Shown here in pieces: positions 1 to 8,167 of a DNA stretch of 64,000 nt (its first letter is position 1; every line of letters starts with the position of its first letter). Under the pieces are notes generated by a model. It was not told the origin of the DNA, searched no databases, and saw nothing but the letters and a program-made list of their open reading frames with translations. Source of the DNA: Paenibacillus chitinolyticus NBRC 15660 (GTDB taxonomy: Bacteria; Bacillota; Bacilli; Paenibacillales; NBRC-103111); the NCBI RefSeq assembly GCF_000739915.1, contig NZ_BBJT01000002.1:310001-374000 (forward strand). The letters are read 5' to 3'. Both the position numbers and the translations under genes were made by a program.

Positions 1-972
1 CGAGTCGGTGATAGCGGGTTTTATCGAGAGGATTTCTACAAATCGCTCGAAACCCGCCGCCCCGTTTTGCAGATTTTGCGTAAAGTTAACCAGTCTTTTT
101 ACCGGGTCGGTGATGGTGTTTATATACAGCAGAAAAGTAATCAATTCCGTCAAGAGAAGCATGTTATTGCTGATAAGAAGCGCGCCCGCGACAACGACCG
201 CTATATACATCAGCGACATGAATGAAGTCAATCCGTTGAAAAATAGAGCCTCGGCTTTATAGCCTTTTTTCCTGCTCCCAAGGAACACCTCGTTGCCGGC
301 TCTGAATTTAGCGGTCTCTACCTCTTCGTTGGCGAAAGACTGGACGACGCGGACGCCGGCAAGGCTGTCTTCCAGTTGCGCGTTAAGATCTCCGATTCGT
401 TCGTTGTTCTTTTTCAGCGCTTCCTTTACCTTGATACTATAGCGGTAGGCAAACAGGAACATGAACGGCAGAACCGATAACAGAGTGAGCGCAAGTACGG
501 GGTTTAGCTGCCACAAAATAATCGCCGATCCCGCGATTCTTACGAACGAGATGACCAGATCCTCCGGACCATGGTGCGCAAGTTCGGATATGTTAAACAA
601 ATCATGGGTAGCGCGGGACATAAGCTGACCGGTGGCTGTCTTGTCATGGAAGCTGAACGGAAGCCTCTGAACATGCCGAAACAAGTCGTTTCGCATATCC
701 GCCTCCATCGCCGCGCCCATCGTATGGCCGTAATAGTCCGTATAAAAGCCGCTTCCATACTCGACCGCCATCAAAAATAAAAAAACGGCTATCATTTTGA
801 CAAAAAGCGCAGCGGCAATCCCTTCCTCACTGATCGCGCTCGTGGTCATGAAATGGACTAGCATCGGAAAGGCAAGCGCGCACATGGAAGCAAGCGCCGC
901 AAATATCAAATCGGCAATCAGTACCTTTTTATAAGGCTTGTAATAAGTCACGAACCTTTTTATCATTTTCAC
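1..972 (-). CDS. ABC transporter permease/ATPase, N-terminal part (cut by window edge)
   Basis: The 324 codons visible encode the membrane half of a type IV half-transporter (ABC exporter with fused ATPase); the nucleotide-binding domain lies beyond the left edge. Around residue 85 comes a typical intracellular coupling segment (LPFSFHDKTATGQLMSRATHD) and hydrophobic helices follow. I chose the GTG at 970-972 because a GGAGG lies 7 bases upstream. An ATG six bases further in (964-966) would leave a 13-base spacer, and an in-frame ATG at 1027-1029 has no clear ribosome site. The substrate cannot be told. It is unrelated in position to the BmrCD-like pair at 11-15 kb. Confidence 0.85.
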   Translation of the reverse strand, partial: MKMIKRFVTYYKPYKKVLIADLIFAALASMCALAFPMLVHFMTTSAISEEGIAAALFVKMIAVFLFLMAVEYGSGFYTDYYGHTMGAAMEADMRNDLFRHVQRLPFSFHDKTATGQLMSRATHDLFNISELAHHGPEDLVISFVRIAGSAIILWQLNPVLALTLLSVLPFMFLFAYRYSIKVKEALKKNNERIGDLNAQLEDSLAGVRVVQSFANEEVETAKFRAGNEVFLGSRKKGYKAEALFFNGLTSFMSLMYIAVVVAGALLISNNMLLLTELITFLLYINTITDPVKRLVNFTQNLQNGAAGFERFVEILSIKPAITDS

Positions 973-1211
973 CCGGATACCTCCGCTTGGTTTGGATTGC
1001 ACGGCCGGTTTTTTCGGCCCAATCGGCATACTTTCTAGTTTTGGCTATCGGATAAAATGTCATGGTTATCACTCCCGTTGTTTTTTATTAGGATATCATT
1101 ACTGAAGTTTGGCAAACAAAGGGTTAATCGGTTTGTAGTTATTTTTTACAGGTTCTTTTTAGATCGTTTTATTCACAAAAAAAGATGACCTCACTGTTAA
1201 TAAGGACATCT

Positions 1212-1382
1212 TTACAGATGCTGTGTCGCAACGAGCTCGGAATCCGCTATATGGATCAGGATCTGGTGTATACTCCATTTGTCCAGTGCCGGTTTGAAAC
1301 GGAATTCCTTATCGGTTAATCCTTCAACAGCTTCCCGCAACAGCTTGTATCCGCGGCTGTATTCTTCTATTAGGGCTTGCAT
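1212..1382 (-). pseudogene. DinB-like protein, N-terminal fragment
   Basis: This 56-codon frame (start ATG 1380-1382) translates to something resembling the first third of DinB/DfsB four-helix-bundle proteins: an N-terminal helix, then KPALDKWSIHQILIHIADSE, where the first metal-ligand histidine of the family sits. Family members are about 150-170 residues, so this is probably a truncated remnant. No continuation was found in the other frames downstream. The assignment rests on motif reading only. Confidence 0.45.
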
Positions 1383-1403
1383 TATGTAAGTGAAAGAGCT
1401 TGA

Positions 1404-1430
1404 TAAAATAAAAACCGCGCAGTGCGCGGC
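1404..1430 (-). terminator. Rho-independent terminator after the RHH gene
   Basis: Read on the minus strand, a 6-bp GC stem (CCGCGC, loop ACT, GCGCGG) is followed by TTTTTATTTT. It lies about 30 bases past the stop of the ribbon-helix-helix gene. Confidence 0.85.
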
Positions 1431-1457
1431 TTACGGATAGATTCACTTCTCGGATAA

Positions 1458-1862
1458 TTATCTTTCCTTCGGTTTATCTCCGATTAAGCCCAACAAAAAC
1501 ATTTGTGAATAAGCGTATCCTTTGTATGTTTTCGAGATAACGGGAGGAATAGTCAAATCATGATCCAAGTAGGTGGTCAGGATAAGCTGTGTAAATTCCT
1601 TTTGATCGGTCAAGGAATATTCCTGCAGCTGTTTTGCAAAATCCTTACTGACCTTGTCTCTCCCCCCAAGGGCTTCTTGAAGCTGATATCCTGCGACATA
1701 CAGTTCCGTCGCTGTCTCTTCGTCCGAATTTCGATACTCAGCAACATAAGCCGAAATCCAATCACGAACAAGTGACGAGGTGTCTTTATTATTTTGCTTA
1801 GCGACCTGTTGAAAACTCTCTTTCAGATCTTTTGATATGCGTATGTGCAAATTCGTATCCAT
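1458..1862 (-). CDS. Ribbon-helix-helix family protein, probable autorepressor
   Basis: A 134-residue protein whose first 40 residues (LHIRISKDLKESFQQVAKQ and following) look like a ribbon-helix-helix DNA-binding unit: a short beta strand with alternating polar residues, then two helices. The remaining 90 residues are helical and unrecognised; they may be an oligomerisation or ligand domain. No toxin partner sits next to it, so an orphan regulator is more likely than an antitoxin. The start ATG has an AAGGAGG 9-10 bases upstream. An 8-bp palindrome overlies its own -35 box, which suggests autorepression (inference). Confidence 0.6.
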   Translation of the reverse strand: MDTNLHIRISKDLKESFQQVAKQNNKDTSSLVRDWISAYVAEYRNSDEETATELYVAGYQLQEALGGRDKVSKDFAKQLQEYSLTDQKEFTQLILTTYLDHDLTIPPVISKTYKGYAYSQMFLLGLIGDKPKER

Positions 1863-1894
1863 TCAACTGCGGCCTCCTTATTAAGGGTAACTTA

Positions 1895-1932
1895 ATTGTA
1901 AATAAACACACGCACAATGTCAATACATTGTG
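1895..1932 (-). promoter_or_regulatory. SigA promoter with overlapping palindromic operator
   Basis: On the minus strand: TTGACA (1918-1923), 17-bp spacer, TACAAT (1895-1900). A perfect palindrome CACAATGT-CAAT-ACATTGTG (1913-1932) covers the -35 box. Between the -10 box and the ribosome site there is a second short inverted repeat, TTAAG-GGTAA-CTTAA (about 1880-1894). Confidence 0.8.
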
Positions 1933-2079
1933 TTTACATCTTGTATACAAAGATGAACAATCACATCGCTATCCATTGACACATAAATATTTGAATTTTA
2001 AAATAAACTCATCAGTTTCGTACTACGAGAGGAGGCAGCCGGTTCAGCCCGCCGACAGAGGGCTCGGACCGGCATTCAC

Positions 2080-2808
2080 ATGCGAATTGCCGAAGGTATT
2101 GAAATGTTGGAACTGCAATTAGGACCGATGACGATTCATCCCGTTGTCGTGTTCGATCAGGAATCATGGACGCTGATCGACACAGGCATGCCGGGGTCCG
2201 CTCCGGCCATTATGGAGCTGGCAAAACAAGCGGGCACCGGAGATCTGCCGCTTCGCTCCATCCTTTTAACGCACCAGGACATCGACCACATCGGGGGACT
2301 GCCCGGCATCTTGGCTGCCACCGGCGGCTCGGCCCCCGTCCTCGCCCACCCCGGCGACGAAGGCGCCATTAACGGCACGCAGCCGATGCTGAAAATGACG
2401 CCGGAACGGCTGGCCGGATTTCTCGGTCAAGTGCCGGCAGAGGTCCGGGAGCAGTTCGAGCGGACGTTCCTGAATCCGTCTCGCCCCAATGTGGACCGGA
2501 CATTTTCTGACGGAGAGACGCTACCATACGGCGGCGGATTAACCGTTATCCATACTCCGGGGCACACGCCCGGCCATGTCAGCCTGTACCATGCGCCCAG
2601 CAAAACGCTGATTGCCGGAGACGCCATGATCGCGAAGAACGGTGAATTAACGGGACCTAATCCTGTGAATACGCCTGACATGGGACGAGCGCTGGAATCG
2701 CTGAAGAAGTTCGCGGCCTTCGATATTGAGCGGGCAGTCTGTTTCCACGGCGGTCTCGTTCAGGGCGGTGTCAACGAAAGCATCGCACGAGTGGCGCGGC
2801 AGGCGTAG
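2080..2808 (+). CDS. MBL-fold metallohydrolase
   Basis: A 242-residue soluble metallo-beta-lactamase-fold hydrolase. The zinc motif is LTHQDIDHIGG (His-x-x-x-Asp-His), followed by DTGMPG upstream, the second-shell HTPGHTPGHVSLY and the late GDAM metal ligand. Substrate is unknown; this subfamily is usually annotated only as MBL-fold hydrolase. No strong ribosome site precedes ATG 2080. An ATG at 2104 has GAAGG 7 bases upstream, but the extra residues MRIAEGIEMLEL match the usual family N-terminus, so I kept the longer start. It is monocistronic. Confidence 0.8.
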   Translation: MRIAEGIEMLELQLGPMTIHPVVVFDQESWTLIDTGMPGSAPAIMELAKQAGTGDLPLRSILLTHQDIDHIGGLPGILAATGGSAPVLAHPGDEGAINGTQPMLKMTPERLAGFLGQVPAEVREQFERTFLNPSRPNVDRTFSDGETLPYGGGLTVIHTPGHTPGHVSLYHAPSKTLIAGDAMIAKNGELTGPNPVNTPDMGRALESLKKFAAFDIERAVCFHGGLVQGGVNESIARVARQA

Positions 2809-2993
2809 CGAATTTTGCGGGTAGAGCATGACGGGTTCAAGGGGCGGAATTTGTTACGATGTACGGCTTCTTCCGCTTGATTTCTCAGCTTATTACACGG
2901 TAAGAAACAATCAACTTTCGATAAAAAAGCACGGATTAACTTAGCGATTCCATATTACCTGTATCAGCAATTTCAAAAAGGCACCCGCCAGGG

Positions 2994-3052
2994 TGAACGG
3001 AACCCCGAATAGGGTCACTTTATAAAGTGTCCACTATTCGGGGTTCCGTTCA
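2994..3052. repeat. 59-bp near-perfect palindrome
   Basis: Two 19-bp arms (2994-3012 and 3034-3052) are exact reverse complements, and the 21 bases between contain a second palindrome (CACTTTATAAAGTG, 3016-3029). It has no U-tract on either side, so it is not a canonical terminator. It separates the GC-richer MBL gene from the AT-rich iron module. It could be a MITE-like or transposon-end remnant, a recombination site or a bidirectional stem-loop. Confidence 0.7.
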
Positions 3053-3197
3053 AACATTGATCAAAACAAGTTCTTTCAATAAAATCATGAATTTTGTTTA
3101 TATAAAAATTGTTTGGTAAGTTCAATGATTCTACGTCTAAAACTACAAAAAACTTGCTCAATAATCCATTGATAGCTAGTTGTCCGTATTTTATAAT

Positions 3198-3220
3198 TGA
3201 GAATGATTATTATTACCAAT
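3198..3220 (+). promoter_or_regulatory. Fur box upstream of siderophore-binding lipoprotein
   Basis: TTGAGAATGATTATTATTAC closely follows the Fur consensus (GATAATGATAATCATTATC-like), 20 bases before the start codon region of the lipoprotein gene. It implies iron repression. Confidence 0.75.
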
Positions 3221-3240
3221 ACAATACTAAGGAGAAAAAA

Positions 3241-4209
3241 ATGAAAAAGATAAAGTATATCCTGCTAGTGACGAGTCTTGCTGCTATACTCCTCTTATTA
3301 GCAGCTTGTTCTAGCAATGAAATTGAACAACAATCAACGCCAAATACGGAAACAAAAACGTTTAAACATGAGTCAGGCGAGACAGTTGTGCCAGTTCATC
3401 CACAGCGTGTTGCTTCTGATCAGTATATGGGGCAGTTATTGAAGTTAGGGATAAAACCAATTGGTGTACGTGATAATATGTTGACAGAGCCATGGATTAA
3501 ACCAGCTAACTTAGAAAAAGGCGCACTTGACGGTATTAAAAGTTTAGGCGGATTTCCTCTTAACCTTGAAGCTCTTACCTCTCTAAATCCAGATGTCATT
3601 ATTAGCTCGCTTCCAGACAATATAGAGTCTTATAGCAAAATTGCTCCGACTGTTCATATTCCATATGCTTCGCCAAATTATTCGTCCCCAATGGACAAGT
3701 TTTTTAAAATAGCTGAACTGTTTGATAAAACGGAGCAAGCAAAACAGTGGATCGACCAGTTTGAACAAGAAGCTGCTCGGGTGCAAGAGCAAATCCTTCA
3801 ATCCGGAAAAATTAAAAAAGGGGAAACTGTTTCTGTAATGGGGGTTTTCAATAAAAATGTTTATGTTTTCGGGCCTAAAGGTTCGTATGGAGGGAGTATG
3901 ATTTACGACTATGTGAAACTACAGCCGACACCTCAAGCTGAACAACTGCGGGGACAAACGTTTCACAGCGCACAGCTTTCACTTGAAATGGTACCAGAAT
4001 ATATGGGCGACCATGCCTTTTTTGCAGTCATCGATGAAGCTAAAGGAAAAGAGTTAATGGAGAGCAGTTTTTGGAAAACGTTACCTGCTGTAGCAAACAA
4101 TCAAGTTTATTTTTATGATTCCCCTATTTTTGCGATGGATGACCCTTACTCAATGGAAGCACAGTTAAAAATTATCCATGATCTATTCATGCCAACAGAA
4201 AAACAATAA
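3241..4209 (+). CDS. Iron-siderophore ABC substrate-binding lipoprotein
   Basis: A 322-residue FecB/FeuA-type periplasmic-binding protein, anchored outside the membrane. It has a lipoprotein signal (KK near the N-terminus, a leucine-rich stretch, LLAAC with Cys23), then GETVVPVHPQRVASDQYMG, typical of the first lobe of ferri-siderophore binders. I chose ATG 3241 because GGAGAAAAAA precedes it and the signal peptide begins there; the open frame extends upstream to 3109 without support. No permease or ATPase genes follow, so it must share them with another system. The codons are much more AT-rich than the flanking genes. It shares the segment DQYMGQLL with the C-terminal half of the next gene's product. 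Confidence 0.9.
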   Translation: MKKIKYILLVTSLAAILLLLAACSSNEIEQQSTPNTETKTFKHESGETVVPVHPQRVASDQYMGQLLKLGIKPIGVRDNMLTEPWIKPANLEKGALDGIKSLGGFPLNLEALTSLNPDVIISSLPDNIESYSKIAPTVHIPYASPNYSSPMDKFFKIAELFDKTEQAKQWIDQFEQEAARVQEQILQSGKIKKGETVSVMGVFNKNVYVFGPKGSYGGSMIYDYVKLQPTPQAEQLRGQTFHSAQLSLEMVPEYMGDHAFFAVIDEAKGKELMESSFWKTLPAVANNQVYFYDSPIFAMDDPYSMEAQLKIIHDLFMPTEKQ

Positions 4210-4227
4210 CACAGTAAGCCGACTTTT

Positions 4228-4263
4228 AACCGTTCTTTGCGTAACTGCGAAGTACGGTTTTAG
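4228..4263 (+). terminator. Hairpin between lipoprotein and AraC genes
   Basis: AACCGT / ACGGTT outer arms and CTTTGC / GCGAAG inner arms, with a short T stretch after. Probably a partial terminator. Confidence 0.55.
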
Positions 4264-4305
4264 TCATTTCCAATGCAGGGTTGAAGAAAATGGAGGAAGA
4301 TATTT

Positions 4306-5919
4306 ATGCGCAACATTACTCCCAGCAGTTTAGCTTTCCATTTGTTGTCGTTGGAGCGGATAGAGGCAAATGAAAAAGCAAAGCAATTTTCAATAAATAG
4401 CTTTGGCCTCATTGCCGTCGTTCAGGGAAGTTTACTCAGCGAAGATCGAAATCAAAAATTGACGATGACAGCAGGTGAAGTAGTTGTATTTAATCCGACT
4501 ACCGAGATGTTCGTTCATGGAGAAAATTGTACGTATTATTTTATAAGCTATCAAGTTTTCCAGCCGAACGCAAAGGAGATGTCAAATCCTTTCTTCCACT
4601 TTAACAGCAAAGAGCATAGTCCCGCCAAAGTGAAAATACCGATTCGCTCACTCACAAGAGGTTTGGAACAAATGTATCGTCATGCATGGAGTACGGATGT
4701 TTTACAGCAATGTACAAATCATATGTATTTTCAAGAATGGATGACGCTTATTCTTACAGAACAATTGAAACAAACGAACCAAGAACATAATAGCGTCCAA
4801 GCGGTAGAACAAATAATTGCTTACATACATGCCTTTTATTATGAAGAACTTACGGTAGAGCAACTTGCGATAAAAGCCGGGACGAGCAGGCGGCAATTTA
4901 CCCATGTATTTCAGAAGCTGACAAACCGCAGTGTTACTCAATATGTAACAAATATTAGAATTGAAGAGGCTAAAAAGTTATTAGTCCAAAATGAAACACT
5001 CGCTTCGATCGCAAAAGTAGTTGGCTATCAAGATGAATATTATTTTAGTCGCCGATTTAAACAAGTAGTCGGAAAATCTCCTCGACAATATGCAAAGCTT
5101 AAAAAAGACGGAGTTAAGGCTGTCAAACTTCCGGTTATTCCACAACGAATAGTGGCGGACCAATATATGGGGCAATTATTATGTTTAGGTATTGCACCGA
5201 TTGGTGCGAGAACAGATATGTTGAATAAAGATTATATCGCTCCGTTACAATCAACATCTACACTTTTACATCAGACCATTGATTTGGGAAAAGATTTTTT
5301 TATAAGTCCAAGTCGAATTGTGCAGCTACAACCAGATTTAATTATTACGCAAAATGAAGCTAATTATAAAACGTTTGGGTCAATAGCGCCTACGGTTGTA
5401 ATTCCGTATCCTCACACATCTCCACTAACAAAGTTGCGTCTAATTGGTGAAGCGGTTGGAAAACTGAAGCAAGCAGAGCAGTGGATTGCAAGATATGAAT
5501 ATCGCGTTGAACGTATAAGGTCACAAATGATTAGCCGGTTAGGTACAAGTTTATCCGTTACAAACTTATTGCTCCTTACGAATAAGTTGTATGTACTGGG
5601 CCCTTATGCCGGATATGGCAGTTATAGTTTGTATCAAGCCTTACAACTCCAGTCACCTGCCAAACAACATAAAGAATTAACTGAGTTATCTTTAAGTGCG
5701 GAAATTCCCATTTCTAATTTACCGGAATATGTCGGAGATCATATCTTCTTATCTGCCTATGGCGACACCTCGATTTTGACTGAAAATGAAGCTTGGAAAG
5801 AATTAAGTACTGTACAAAAAGGAAATGTTACCTTTTGTAATCCTTACCGTTTTGCATTTGAAGATCCATATTCTTTAGATGAACAGTTGACGACGATTAA
5901 GCGTGCTTTACTAATCTAG
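4306..5919 (+). CDS. AraC-type regulator fused to siderophore-binding domain (Btr-like)
   Basis: A 537-residue fusion with the layout of B. subtilis Btr/YbbB: an N-terminal sensing region (1-170), two helix-turn-helix units of the AraC family (about 180-262, TVEQLAIKAGTSRRQF and the conserved DEYYFSRRFKQVVGKSPRQY), then a FecB-like domain (about 270-535) without signal peptide, so it acts in the cytoplasm. In Btr the latter domain senses the ferri-siderophore and activates the uptake genes. The binding domain begins PQRIVADQYMGQLL and is clearly related to the lipoprotein encoded just upstream, so both probably recognise the same ligand. GGAGG lies upstream of the start. AT-rich like its neighbour. 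Confidence 0.88.
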   Translation: MRNITPSSLAFHLLSLERIEANEKAKQFSINSFGLIAVVQGSLLSEDRNQKLTMTAGEVVVFNPTTEMFVHGENCTYYFISYQVFQPNAKEMSNPFFHFNSKEHSPAKVKIPIRSLTRGLEQMYRHAWSTDVLQQCTNHMYFQEWMTLILTEQLKQTNQEHNSVQAVEQIIAYIHAFYYEELTVEQLAIKAGTSRRQFTHVFQKLTNRSVTQYVTNIRIEEAKKLLVQNETLASIAKVVGYQDEYYFSRRFKQVVGKSPRQYAKLKKDGVKAVKLPVIPQRIVADQYMGQLLCLGIAPIGARTDMLNKDYIAPLQSTSTLLHQTIDLGKDFFISPSRIVQLQPDLIITQNEANYKTFGSIAPTVVIPYPHTSPLTKLRLIGEAVGKLKQAEQWIARYEYRVERIRSQMISRLGTSLSVTNLLLLTNKLYVLGPYAGYGSYSLYQALQLQSPAKQHKELTELSLSAEIPISNLPEYVGDHIFLSAYGDTSILTENEAWKELSTVQKGNVTFCNPYRFAFEDPYSLDEQLTTIKRALLI

Positions 5920-5931
5920 AGGAACGATAAA

Positions 5932-5980
5932 AAAGCAGGAATTGATTTAGCGTGTGCTAAATCCGTCCCTGCTTTTTTTT
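5932..5980 (+). terminator. Strong terminator after the AraC-fusion gene
   Basis: AGCAGG...CCTGCT outer arms and GATTTAGC-GTGT-GCTAAATC inner arms, ending in TTTTTTTT. A-run on the left side allows function for the convergent gene too. Confidence 0.9.
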
Positions 5981-5993
5981 GCGGCTCTCAAAA

Positions 5994-6344
5994 CTAAAGC
6001 GCGCTTGAAGCTTGTACAACCAGAGGAACCAGAAGCCCGGAATCAAACGTCTCCCCTTTACGCAGCTTCAACGTTTTTCTTTCCGGAGGGCCGTCAAACA
6101 TTCCTTCGGGGAGCTGAAGATCGGAGGCGTTAAAGATCGTAAAGCTCACCGCATCTTTCGAGGTCGAAATGACTGCAGCGTATTTTCCGTTTTTCAGAAA
6201 ATGGGGCTTCTTGTATTGAATCCGCTCCGACACCTCGGGAATCGCCTGATGAATGACCTCACGCAGCCCGGCGGACAGTTCTTTTTGCCATGGTTCCTTC
6301 AACGCTTCAATAAAATCGGTTACTTCCTGGTTTGTGGGGTTCAT
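5994..6344 (-). CDS. DUF1801 family protein
   Basis: A 116-residue protein of the DUF1801/YdhG-like group, recognised by IQYKKPHFLKNGKYAAVI and the YdhG-like fold length. Some members have been described as frataxin-like iron chaperones, but I see nothing that proves this here. Its ATG overlaps the stop of the upstream YCII gene (ATGA), so the two are translationally coupled and presumably both driven by the ECF-type promoter at 6862-6888. Confidence 0.7.
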   Translation of the reverse strand: MNPTNQEVTDFIEALKEPWQKELSAGLREVIHQAIPEVSERIQYKKPHFLKNGKYAAVISTSKDAVSFTIFNASDLQLPEGMFDGPPERKTLKLRKGETFDSGLLVPLVVQASSAL

Positions 6345-6793
6345 ATTTTTGTCTCCTTTAGGTATGTTTTCAGCAGTTCGAGCTGATCTTCCAAATCCGC
6401 TACTAAAGCCCGATTTATCGGGTTTCTTGCATAATCGGCTTGTTCTTCGAGCTTCCGTACTTCGATTCCGAAAGTTCCGAATCCTTGCGGAACCGGCATC
6501 CGCAGCGCCCAGTTCACGGCCTCCTCTTCGGAATTCACCTCAATGAGTGTGTAACCCGCCAAAAGTCCTTGCCCCGTTACAAAAGGCCCCGCCTCGAATA
6601 CCGGTTGTTCTTCACCCGGGAAATACTGTATTCGGATTCCGGCGGAACTCGGCTGCAGCTCTTCCGCTGCAAGCAGCGCACCGGCCTCAGCCAGTGACTT
6701 GCGGTATGCGGCCATCGCTTCACTGTGCGCCGGGCCGGGTTTTACTCCTGCCTCCGAATAACCTGTCGCTTTTAAAATCAGCATAAATCGCAT
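6341..6793 (-). CDS. YCII/DGPF-domain protein (ECF42-associated), copy 1
   Basis: A 150-residue protein starting MRFMLILKATGYSEAG, with the family pattern AGYTLIEVNSEEEAVNWA around residue 80-100. In the DGPF family this corresponds to the EAKE-AGYTLI region; here the usual DGPF is drifted (EAGPFVTGQGL). These proteins accompany ECF42 sigma factors in many bacteria; their biochemical role is not established. It is a paralogue of the protein encoded at 8164-8598 and has its own copy of the ECF promoter motif (6862-6888). Confidence 0.8.
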   Translation of the reverse strand: MRFMLILKATGYSEAGVKPGPAHSEAMAAYRKSLAEAGALLAAEELQPSSAGIRIQYFPGEEQPVFEAGPFVTGQGLLAGYTLIEVNSEEEAVNWALRMPVPQGFGTFGIEVRKLEEQADYARNPINRALVADLEDQLELLKTYLKETKI

Positions 6794-6861
6794 GCCCGTC
6801 TCCTCCTTGCGGGAAAAATAGTTGCGTCAGTGTGCTGCGCACCTCTTCCCCTTATTAGGAC

Positions 6862-6888
6862 AACGAACGGGAAGCTTTGAAATCGACA
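6862..6888 (-). promoter_or_regulatory. ECF42-type promoter, copy 1
   Basis: On the minus strand TGTCGA (6883-6888), exactly 17 bases, then CGTT (6862-6865). ECF42 promoters are reported to carry TGTCGA at -35 and a CGA/TC-type -10. Same spacing as the copy at 8639-8665. The -35 lies about 15 bases before the end of the sigma-factor coding region's downstream neighbour spacing. Confidence 0.7.
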
Positions 6889-6901
6889 AGCCGGCACAAA
6901 A

Positions 6902-8167
6902 TTATTCCGCGGCTTCCGTCCCGCATTCAGCGGCCCGGTTCAGCAAAAGCTCCCGTTCCCGCGCATTGCGCGTCATGGAAGCCGCCCGCTCAAATTCCGC
7001 ACGAGCTTCCTCCAGCCGTCCGAGCTTCACGAGAAGGTCGCCGCGGACGCTCGGCAGCAGATGGTAGCCCTTCAGAGCAGGCTCGCCGCTCAGTTCGTCC
7101 GCAATCTGCAGCCCGAAGGCCGGACCGAACGCCATCGCGACGGCGACGGCCCGGTTCAGCTCGACGATCGGCGACGGCGCCGCTCTGGACAGCGCTTCGT
7201 AAAGAGCGGCGATGCGGATCCAGTCGGTCTCGGCGGCGGTCGGCGCCTCCGCATGACAGGCGGCGATGGCAGCCTGCAGCGCGTAAGGTCCGAGCGGGCG
7301 TCCGAGCTTCCGGCTACGTTCCAGCGCCGCCAAACCGCGCCGGATCAGCAGCCGGTCCCACTGCGCGCGGTTCTGGTCCATAAGGAGGACGGGCTCGCCC
7401 GCTGCGCCAATCCGTGTACGGAACCGCGAAGATTGAATTTCCATCAGGGCAACCAGACCATGAACTTCCCCTTCCCCGGGAGCGATCTCGGCCAGAACGC
7501 GTCCCAGACGGAGCGCTTCCCGGCACAGCAGCGGCCTGATCCAGTCTTCCCCCGACGTTGCCGAATAGCCCTCGTTGAACATGAGGTACATGACCTCAAG
7601 CACGGCCGTCAACCGTTCCTTGAGCGCTTCCCCGGCCGGTACTTCAAACGGCACTTTTGCCGCGCTCAGCGTTTTTTTGGCGCGTACGATCCGCTGGGCC
7701 ACGGTCGGTTCCGCAGCCAGGAACGAACGGGCGATTTCATCCGTCGTAAGTCCGCACAGCAGGCGGAGCGTCAGCGCGACCCTGGCCTCTTGCGAGAGGA
7801 CGGGATGGCATGTCATAAAGATCAGACGAAGGAGATCGTCACCGATCTCCCCGTCCAGTGTGGCATTGAGGTCTTCCTCCGTATACAAATCCATGTTCTG
7901 GGCCATTTCGGCGTATTTGCGGTCACGCACCTTCGTTCTTCGCAGGAGGTCAATCGCACGCCGCTTCGCCGTCGTCATCAACCAGGCCCCGGGATTGTCC
8001 GGAATACCGGAAATCGGCCATTTCTCCAGCGCGATCACGAGGGCATCCTGGGCGAGATCCTCCGCAAGACCTACGTCCCTCACCATCCGCGTCAGTCCCG
8101 CGATAAGTTTGGGCGATTCGATGCGCCATATCGCATCGATTGTCCGATGTGCGGAAGACTGCTTCAC
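6902..8167 (-). CDS. ECF42-type RNA polymerase sigma factor with C-terminal TPR-like domain
   Basis: 421 residues. Region 2 (about 10-80: GLAEDLAQDALVIALEKW, NPGAWLMTTAKRRAID) and region 4 (about 120-175: LTLRLLCGLTTDEIARSFL) are those of an ECF sigma factor. After this comes a roughly 240-residue extension with family hallmarks FNEGYSATSGEDW, GPYALQAAIAACHA, VELNRAVAVAMA and a terminal TPR-like repeat (LGRLEEARAEFERAA). This is the architecture of group ECF42. There is no anti-sigma gene beside it; in this group the C-terminal extension is thought to regulate activity. Its start overlaps the stop of the upstream DGPF gene by 4 bases. Confidence 0.9.
   Translation of the reverse strand: MKQSSAHRTIDAIWRIESPKLIAGLTRMVRDVGLAEDLAQDALVIALEKWPISGIPDNPGAWLMTTAKRRAIDLLRRTKVRDRKYAEMAQNMDLYTEEDLNATLDGEIGDDLLRLIFMTCHPVLSQEARVALTLRLLCGLTTDEIARSFLAAEPTVAQRIVRAKKTLSAAKVPFEVPAGEALKERLTAVLEVMYLMFNEGYSATSGEDWIRPLLCREALRLGRVLAEIAPGEGEVHGLVALMEIQSSRFRTRIGAAGEPVLLMDQNRAQWDRLLIRRGLAALERSRKLGRPLGPYALQAAIAACHAEAPTAAETDWIRIAALYEALSRAAPSPIVELNRAVAVAMAFGPAFGLQIADELSGEPALKGYHLLPSVRGDLLVKLGRLEEARAEFERAASMTRNARERELLLNRAAECGTEAAE

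Noticed and set aside
1832-2122. Open frame overlapping the start of the MBL gene
   Set aside because: Shifted frame over promoter DNA; no ribosome site, and the true MBL frame is supported by motifs.
3109-3240. Upstream extension of the lipoprotein gene
   Set aside because: The lipoprotein signal and ribosome site begin at 3241; the upstream part contains the Fur box.
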